Below, in pieces: positions 13,889 through 18,769 of a stretch of DNA of 18,769 nucleotides; positions within the stretch are counted from its first letter, which is position 1; the number at the start of each line of letters is the position of its first letter. Source of the stretch: Betaproteobacteria bacterium (lineage in GTDB: Bacteria > Pseudomonadota > Gammaproteobacteria > Burkholderiales > Usitatibacteraceae); NCBI GenBank assembly GCA_012274175.1, contig JAAOZZ010000040.1, forward strand, positions 1 to 18,769, in the 5' to 3' direction. Below the pieces are notes generated by a model. It was not told where the DNA came from. It saw nothing but the letters and a program-made list of their open reading frames with translations, and made no database searches. Made by a program: the position numbers and the translations under genes.

Positions 13889-15805
13889 TCAGGCGCCCTG
13901 GCAGACCACGTCGACCAGCGCCGGCAGGCCCGACTTCACCACGTCCACGGCGCGGCGGTAGGCGCCGGCGAGTTGCGCGGGATCGGTGATGGGTCCTTCG
14001 CCCCACACGCCGTAGGACTGCGCGAGCTTCGCGAAATCCACCGGCGGATCGTTGATCGTCGTCCCGATCCAGGAGCGGCCCACATCCCGGTTGTGCACGC
14101 CCGCCATGCGCTGCACATGCATCGTCTCGTGGTGGTACGCGCGGTTGTTGAACATCACGTAGAGGATGGGGATGCGATGGTGCGCCGCGGTCCACAGCAC
14201 GCCGGGCGAATACAGGAGGTCGCCGTCGGGCTGGAACGTCACCGTGAGGCGGCCCTTCGCCTTGTTCGCGAGCGCCACGCCGAGGGAGCCCGGGCCGCAG
14301 AAACCCACGCCCTGCGCGCCCGCGCCGCCCAGCGCCTGGTAGTGCTCGGTGATCTTCCACAGTTGCCGCGGCGTCTGGAGCCGGTCGCTCACCGCGAGCG
14401 ACCACGGCTCGTCCTTGATCACGGCCCACAGCTCCATGGACATGCGCGCGGTCGAGATGGGGCTCGCGTCCCAGCCCACCGCCGCCGCCTCGAGCGCCTT
14501 GTGGCGCGCCTTGGCGTGCGCTTGCCCGAGCTTCTCGCCGCGCTCCGCGAACGCGCGCTTGCGATCGTCGGTCACGAGACGGCGCACTTCGTCCGTGAGC
14601 GCGGGCAGGCTCGCCTCGGCATCTCCGTTGATCGCGAGGTCCGCCGGCCAGTAGCGCTGGAAATCCTGGTAGTTGGAATGCAGGAACACGTCCTGCATCG
14701 AGATGTTGATGACGCGGGCGTCCTTGTTCGCGAAGCGCGTGAGCTTCTTCGACGGGTCGGCCACGGAGTTGAACTGGCCGAAGGCGTTCACCACCTCGAG
14801 CAGGAGGACCACGTCGGCGTCGTGCATGAGCCCGCGCTTGCCCGATTGGTAGAGCGGATGGTTGTTCGGGAAGTTCATGCGCCCGCCCAGGTCCACGACC
14901 GGCGCCTGTAGCGCCTCCGCGAGCTCCACCAGGCGCTTCACGCCCTCGGGAGTGCGGGCGCAGCGGTCGGCGATGATCACGGGATTCTTCGCCTCGACCA
15001 GCCATTTCGCCGCCTCGGCGAGCGCCCCTCGGTCGCCTTGCGCGGGCACCGAGTGGGAGAGCTTCGGGATCGCAAGGCCGCCTTCGCGGATCGGCTCCTC
15101 CTGCAGGTCGATGTCCGCGGTGACGAGCACCGGTTCCATCGGCGGCGTGGTCGCGATCTTGCAGGCGCGCACCGTCGATTCCGCGAAATGCTGCAGCGAC
15201 ATGGGATAGTCGTCCCACTTGAGGAAGTCGCGCGCGATGAGCGCCGGGTCCTGGACCGAGTGGTTCCATTCGGTGCCCGGCCGGCGCTTGGTGATGTCGA
15301 GGCCGTTGCCCGCGAAGATGACGATCGGCACGCGGTCGACCCACGCGTTGTAGATCGCCATCGTCGCGTGCTGCAGGCCGACGGTGCCGTGGACCACCAC
15401 GCCCATGGGCTTGCCGGCGGCCTTCGAGTAGCCGTGGGCCATGGCGACCGCGGCCTCCTCGTGCATGCAGGTGATGAGCTCGGGCGCCCGGTTGCCGCCG
15501 TAGTTCACGAGGGATTCGTGCAGGCTGCGGAAGCTCGAGCCGGGATTGAGCGACATGTACTCGAAGCCGAGCGTCTTGATGACGTCGACCATGAAGTCCG
15601 AGCCGGGACGCTCGATCACCTCGAGGCCCTTGCCGTGCGCCTTGTTGTCCTTGCCGTGCGCCTCGGCATCCTTCCCGTGCGCCTCCGGTTTCGCGCTATC
15701 CGCGGCGGCGGCCACCAGGGGTGCCGCCGCCGTTGCGCCCGCGCCGGCCATGGCGGATTTCAGGAACGCTCGGCGATCCACTCCGGGCTTCTTCGCTTCG
15801 TCCAT
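13889..15805 (-). CDS. Thiamine-diphosphate-dependent enzyme, acetolactate synthase-like, with Tat signal
   Basis: The 638-residue protein has the three-domain layout of the acetolactate synthase/benzoylformate decarboxylase superfamily. The N-terminal PYR domain contains the conserved Glu in CMHEEAAVAMAHGYSKAAG (Glu116 or Glu117). The central domain includes NPVIIADRCAR. The C-terminal PP domain has the ThDP-Mg motif QPDGDLLYSPG running to VMFNN. Family members decarboxylate or condense 2-oxoacids. Unusually, it opens with a twin-arginine signal, DRRAFLKSAMAGAGATAAAP (Arg11-Arg12), and a His-Gly-Lys repeat before the enzyme. That suggests export to the periplasm, although cytosolic enzymes dominate this family. 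ATG 15805 follows GAGGAGA. It is divergent from the CoA-transferase genes, so the pair may act on the same acid. Confidence 0.87.
   Translation of the reverse strand: MDEAKKPGVDRRAFLKSAMAGAGATAAAPLVAAAADSAKPEAHGKDAEAHGKDNKAHGKGLEVIERPGSDFMVDVIKTLGFEYMSLNPGSSFRSLHESLVNYGGNRAPELITCMHEEAAVAMAHGYSKAAGKPMGVVVHGTVGLQHATMAIYNAWVDRVPIVIFAGNGLDITKRRPGTEWNHSVQDPALIARDFLKWDDYPMSLQHFAESTVRACKIATTPPMEPVLVTADIDLQEEPIREGGLAIPKLSHSVPAQGDRGALAEAAKWLVEAKNPVIIADRCARTPEGVKRLVELAEALQAPVVDLGGRMNFPNNHPLYQSGKRGLMHDADVVLLLEVVNAFGQFNSVADPSKKLTRFANKDARVINISMQDVFLHSNYQDFQRYWPADLAINGDAEASLPALTDEVRRLVTDDRKRAFAERGEKLGQAHAKARHKALEAAAVGWDASPISTARMSMELWAVIKDEPWSLAVSDRLQTPRQLWKITEHYQALGGAGAQGVGFCGPGSLGVALANKAKGRLTVTFQPDGDLLYSPGVLWTAAHHRIPILYVMFNNRAYHHETMHVQRMAGVHNRDVGRSWIGTTINDPPVDFAKLAQSYGVWGEGPITDPAQLAGAYRRAVDVVKSGLPALVDVVCQGA
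15628..15690 (-). repeat. Three tandem 21-bp units encoding a His-Gly-Lys linker
   Basis: Units at 15628-15648, 15649-15669 and 15670-15690 share CCTT(G/C)CCGTGCGCCT on the plus strand. They encode EAHGKDA, EAHGKDN and KAHGKGL between the Tat signal and the ThDP domain. The linker is charged and probably flexible; the His residues could bind metal. Confidence 0.7.
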
Positions 15806-15869
15806 GTCTTCTCCTCGTGGCGCGTGTCGATTTTTGCCCCGGGAAAGTCTACCATCGCACACTGCAGCA

Positions 15870-15882
15870 GGAACGCCGTTCC
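15870..15882. promoter_or_regulatory. Candidate operator GGAAC-GCC-GTTCC
   Basis: A perfect 5-bp inverted repeat with a 3-base spacer, in the 99-base divergent region between the ThDP gene and the CoA-transferase genes. A weak -10 (TACCAT, 15850-15855) lies 14 bases upstream on the plus strand. It is the third copy of the pattern in the window. Confidence 0.5.
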
Positions 15883-15904
15883 GCATCGAGGAAAAGAAGA
15901 CCCG

Positions 15905-16771
15905 ATGACCGCGAAGATCATGCCGCTTGCCGAGGCGGTGGCGCGCCACGTAAAGGACGGCCAGACCGTGGCGCTCGAAGGCTTCACCCACCTCATCCCG
16001 TTCGCCGCGGGACACGAGGTGATCCGCCAGGCGCGCAAGGACCTGACGCTCGTGCGCATGACGCCCGACATCATCTACGACCAGATGATCGGCATGGGTT
16101 GCGCGCGCGCACTCGTGTTCTCGTGGGGCGGCAACCCGGGCGTGGGATCGATCCACCGCTTCCGCGACGCGATCGAGAACGGGTGGCCGAAGCCCCTCGC
16201 GATCCAGGAGCACAGCCACGCCGACATGGCGGGGCGCTACCAGGCGGGCGCCTCGGGCCTGCCGTTCTCGGTGCTGCGCGGCTACGTGGGCAGCGACCTG
16301 CCGAAGCACAACCCGAACATCCGCTCGATCGAATGCCCCTTCACCGGCGAGAGGCTCGCCGCGACCCCGGCGATCAACCCGGACGTCACGGTGATCCACG
16401 CGCAGAAGGCCGACCGCAAGGGCAACGTGCTGATCCACGGCATCGTGGGCATCCAGAAGGAGGCGGTGCTCGCGGCGCGCGCGGCGATCGTCACGGTGGA
16501 GGAGATCGTGGACGACCTCGCCGCGCCGATGAACGCCTGCCTGATCCCCCACTGGGTGCTCTCCGCGGTGTGCCACGTCCCGATGGGCGCGCATCCGAGC
16601 TACGCCCACGGCTACTACGGCCGCGACAACGCGTTCTGCAAGGCGTGGGACGGCATCTCCAAGGAGCGGGAGACGTTCCTCGCGTGGATGCAGAAGCACG
16701 TGATGGGGACGAAAGACCACGCCGAGTTCCTGCGTTCGGCGGGCATCGCGATGGAGACGGCCCGTGCCTGA
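15905..16771 (+). CDS. CoA-transferase alpha subunit, glutaconate CoA-transferase type
   Basis: The 288-residue protein is the A subunit of a class I CoA-transferase. Seen near the N-terminus are ADGQ-like spacing (VKDGQTVALEGFTHLIPFAAGHE) and the family stretch DLTLVRMTPDIIYDQMIGMGCA. Later come ECPFTGERLAATPAINPDVTVIHAQKADRKGNVLIHG and a C-terminal helix. Family members move CoA between short-chain or dicarboxylic acids. The alpha subunit forms one face of the active site, and the catalytic Glu is on beta. ATG 15905 is preceded by a moderate AAGAAG. The last 8 bases overlap the GTG of the beta gene. Divergence from the ThDP enzyme and linkage to livH/livM suggest uptake and CoA activation of one acid. 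Confidence 0.88.
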   Translation: MTAKIMPLAEAVARHVKDGQTVALEGFTHLIPFAAGHEVIRQARKDLTLVRMTPDIIYDQMIGMGCARALVFSWGGNPGVGSIHRFRDAIENGWPKPLAIQEHSHADMAGRYQAGASGLPFSVLRGYVGSDLPKHNPNIRSIECPFTGERLAATPAINPDVTVIHAQKADRKGNVLIHGIVGIQKEAVLAARAAIVTVEEIVDDLAAPMNACLIPHWVLSAVCHVPMGAHPSYAHGYYGRDNAFCKAWDGISKERETFLAWMQKHVMGTKDHAEFLRSAGIAMETARA

Positions 16772-17561
16772 CGCGCCCTCGGTGGAGTACACCGCCACGG
16801 AGATCATGACCATCTAGGCGGCGCGGCGCCTCGCCAACGGCACCGTCTGCTTCGTGGGCATCGGCATGCCCTCGGCCGCGGCCAACCTCGCGCGCCTCAC
16901 CCACGCGCCCGGGGTGGTGCTGATCTACGAATCGGGCACGATCGGCGCCAAGCCCGACGTGCTGCCGCTTTCCATCGGCGATGGCGAGCTCGCCGAGCAC
17001 GCCGATACCGTCGTCTCGATTCCCGAGATCTTCCGCTACTGGCTGCAGGGCGGTCGCGTGGACGTGGGCTTCCTCGGCGCGGCGCAGGTGGACCGCTTCG
17101 GCAACATCAACACCACCGTGATCGGCGATTACGCCCATCCGAAGGTGCGCCTGCCGGGCGCGGGCGGCGCGCCCGAGATCGCCTCCAACGCGAAGCAGAC
17201 GTGGATCATCATCAAGCAGACGAAGAGGAGCTTCGTGCCGAAGCTCGACTTCATGACCTCGGTGGGCCACCTGGAAGGCGGAGACTCCCGCGCCAGGTCG
17301 GGCGCGCGCGGCGCGGGGCCCACGGCGGTCATCACCGACCTGGGCGTGCTCACACCCGATCCCGTGACGCGCGAGCTCACGTTGACCGCGATCCACCCCG
17401 GCATCACCGTGGAACAGGCGAAGGCCGCGACGGGATGGGAGCTGAAGGTCGCGCCTACACTGGCGGCGACCGCGCCACCCACCGCGGCCGAGCTCGCGAC
17501 GCTGCGCGAGCTGCACGCGCGCACCGCCAGGGCCCACGGGACGCCGGGCGCCACGGAATAG
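16764..17561 (+). CDS. CoA-transferase beta subunit interrupted by an in-frame TAG at codon 18
   Basis: From GTG 16764 the frame reads VEYTATEIMTI, meets TAG at 16815-16817, and continues as AARRLANGTVCFVGIGMPSAAANLARLTHAPG with full similarity to glutaconate CoA-transferase beta subunits. The catalytic Glu is expected in LIYESGTIGAKP (codon 56, near Glu54 of the Acidaminococcus enzyme). QVDRFGNINTTVIGDY and HPKVRLPGAGGA follow. By alignment from memory, the stop falls at a variable small-residue position inside the first helix, where no stop belongs; TCG (Ser) or GAG (Glu) is one base away. Reinitiation at GTG 16854 would lose the first strand. The gene ends at a normal TAG. It is a recent nonsense allele, a sequencing error or a read-through site. 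Confidence 0.82.
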
Positions 17562-17594
17562 GCGCGGCCCCGCGGCGCTCGCGGCCGCCCGCGC
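17562..17594. repeat. GC-rich nested inverted repeat before livH
   Basis: GCGCGG (17562-17567) pairs with CCGCGC (17589-17594), and inside it CCGCG (17570-17574) pairs with CGCGG (17580-17584). It begins at the base after the beta-subunit stop and could slow or end transcription, but there is no T-run. Confidence 0.4.
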
Positions 17595-17595
17595 A

Positions 17596-17625
17596 TTGAC
17601 ACCGCGGGAGCCCCCACGGTATCAA
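17596..17625 (+). promoter_or_regulatory. Candidate sigma70 promoter placed for a leaderless livH mRNA
   Basis: A perfect TTGACA (17596-17601) is followed after 18 bases by TATCAA (17620-17625). The ATG of livH begins only 6 bases after the -10 box, so transcription would start at or within a base of the start codon. No ribosome site is seen at normal spacing. Confidence 0.45.
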
Positions 17626-17630
17626 GCCCC

Positions 17631-18494
17631 ATGTCCACGCTCATCGGCGTCCTGTTCGACGGCATCGCCTACGGCAGCCTCCTCTTCCTCATCAGCGTGG
17701 GGCTGTCGGTCACGATGGGGCTCATGAATTTCGTGAACCTCGCCCACGGCGCCTTCGCGATGTTCGGCGGCTACCTCGCGGTGTGGCTGATGACGCGCTG
17801 GGGCGTGCCGTTCCTCGCGACCCTTCCCGTGGCCTTCGTGGCGATCGGTGCGGCGGGCGCGCTGCTCGAGCGGCTGCTCTACCGGCGCCTGTACGCGGCG
17901 AGCCCCCTCGACCAGGTGCTCTTCACCATCGGCCTCACATTCATGTCGATCGCCGCGGCCACGTATTTGTGGGGGCCCGGACAGCAGCCGGTGAGCCTGC
18001 CCGCGTTCCTGCGCGGCCAGGTGCGCATCGCGGGCCTCGAGGTGGGAGCCTACCGGCTCTTCCTCATCGCGATCGTGGTCGCCGTCAGCATGGCGCTCAA
18101 GTTCCTCGTCGAGCGCACGCGCTTCGGCGCCCAGGTGCGCGCGGCGGTGGACAATCGCGACGCCTCCGCGGCGCTGGGCATTCCCGTGGACCGCCTCTTC
18201 AGCCTCATGTTCGCGCTGGGCACCGGGCTCGCGGGACTGGGCGGCGCGCTGGGCATCGACGTGCTCGGTCTCGATCCCACGTTCGCGCTCAAGTACCTGG
18301 TGTACTTCCTCCTCGTGGTCGCCGTGGGCGGCGCGGGCACCCTCCACGGCGCGGCGGTGGCGGCGGTGATCCTCGGCATCTGCGACGTGGCGGGCAAGTA
18401 CTACGTTCCCCAGCTGGGCGCCTTCATCATCTATTTCCTCATGGTGGCGCTGCTCGTCGCGTTTCCCGCGGGGCTCTACGGGAAGCGCACGTGA
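17631..18494 (+). CDS. livH: Branched-chain amino acid type ABC transporter permease LivH
   Basis: The 287-residue membrane protein has about eight helices and the LivH signatures LDGIAYGS-like FDGIAYGSLLFLISVGLSVTMG, MNFVNLAHGAFAMFGGYLA and, near residue 160, KFLVERTRFGAQVRAAVDNRDASAALG, the loop that contacts the ATPases. A late VVAVGGAGTLHGAAVAAVILG is also typical. With LivM it forms the pore of a HAAT-family importer for branched amino acids, or often for aromatic or organic acids in catabolic clusters. Its TGA overlaps the GTG of livM. It lies 69 bases after the CoA-transferase gene on the same strand. Confidence 0.94.
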   Translation: MSTLIGVLFDGIAYGSLLFLISVGLSVTMGLMNFVNLAHGAFAMFGGYLAVWLMTRWGVPFLATLPVAFVAIGAAGALLERLLYRRLYAASPLDQVLFTIGLTFMSIAAATYLWGPGQQPVSLPAFLRGQVRIAGLEVGAYRLFLIAIVVAVSMALKFLVERTRFGAQVRAAVDNRDASAALGIPVDRLFSLMFALGTGLAGLGGALGIDVLGLDPTFALKYLVYFLLVVAVGGAGTLHGAAVAAVILGICDVAGKYYVPQLGAFIIYFLMVALLVAFPAGLYGKRT

Positions 18495-18769
18495 GGCTCG
18501 CCGACGGGCGCTGGCATCCCGCGGAAGTCGCTTTCTGGATCGTGCCCGTGGCGTGCTATTTCCTCTTTCCAGGCTACCTCGTGCTGGGAAGCCAGGTCCT
18601 CATCGTGGGGCTCTTTGCGCTTTCCCTCGACCTGATCCTCGGCTATGCGGGCATCCTCTCCCTGGGACATGCGGCCTTCTTCGGCATCGGCGCGTACGCC
18701 GCGGGGCTGCTCTCGGCGCGCCTCGGCTGGAACGAGCCGATATCGGGGCTCGCGGTCGCGGCCCTCGCC
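18491..18769 (+). CDS. livM: Branched-chain amino acid type ABC transporter permease LivM, truncated by the window edge
   Basis: The first 93 codons are present. GTG 18491 overlaps the livH stop (GTGA). After a short polar start (RLADGRWHP) come hydrophobic helices and the LivM hallmark LSLDLILGYAGILSLGHAAFFGIGAYAAGLL. The frame is open to the right edge. The matching ATPases (LivG, LivF) and a binding protein would be expected further on. Confidence 0.92.
   Translation, partial: MRLADGRWHPAEVAFWIVPVACYFLFPGYLVLGSQVLIVGLFALSLDLILGYAGILSLGHAAFFGIGAYAAGLLSARLGWNEPISGLAVAALA

Noticed and set aside
1..18769. A recoded genetic code in which TAG is sense
   Set aside because: TAG is the natural end of the SBP (2181), TctC (6346), IorB (6366) and CoA-transferase beta (17561) genes, in places where extension would run into neighbouring genes.
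1..18769. CRISPR arrays, tRNA, rRNA, insertion sequences
   Set aside because: No regularly spaced direct repeats, cloverleaf-like genes, transposase motifs or terminal inverted repeats were seen.

Overview
The window is high-GC DNA with dense, short-spaced genes. Its content points to a betaproteobacterium, probably Burkholderiales-like or an uncultivated relative: a Bug/TctC tricarboxylate-type receptor, an IclR regulator, LivH/LivM permeases, a glutaconate-type CoA-transferase and an IorAB-type molybdenum hydroxylase. This is inference from gene families; no rRNA or tRNA is present to confirm it. I see no CRISPR array, insertion sequence, phage gene or tRNA.

Layout. Positions 1-3215 (minus strand) form one tight operon running leftward: family 1 solute-binding protein, NiCoT-type Ni/Co transporter, IclR regulator, and a plant-type ferredoxin joined to a flavin reductase domain. 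Positions 3332-6346 (plus) hold a bicupin, a Pch2/TRIP13-like AAA+ ATPase with a His-rich tail, and a Bug/TctC receptor, overlapping one another. Positions 6366-9130 (minus) hold a two-gene molybdenum hydroxylase (IorB/IorA type) with its own promoter. Positions 9225-12190 (minus) hold a GT-C membrane glycosyltransferase, a SAM methyltransferase and a small Cys-rich SEC-C/CxxCxxCC protein. Positions 12275-13812 (plus) hold an MFS transporter and a small c-type cytochrome. Positions 13889-15805 (minus) hold a Tat-targeted thiamine-diphosphate enzyme. Positions 15905-18769 (plus) hold the two CoA-transferase subunits followed by livH and the start of livM. The only stretches without genes are short and mostly regulatory; none exceeds 120 bases.

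How the genes may fit together. The set looks like catabolism and uptake of organic acids, possibly aromatic: uptake systems (SBP, TctC, MFS, Liv), redox enzymes (reductase, bicupin, Mo-hydroxylase, cytochrome c), CoA activation and a ThDP enzyme. All three divergent intergenic regions carry the same palindrome, GGAAC-N3-GTTC(C/T), and I found it nowhere else in the window. One regulator, perhaps the IclR protein encoded here, may link the three.

Most notable: three otherwise intact genes are each cut by a single in-frame stop. TAG interrupts the ferredoxin-reductase (199-201) and the CoA-transferase beta subunit (16815-16817). TGA replaces the first Cys of a CxxCxxCC cluster (12089-12091), which could be selenocysteine or a nonsense change. 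TAG ends at least four other genes normally, so the genetic code is not globally altered.
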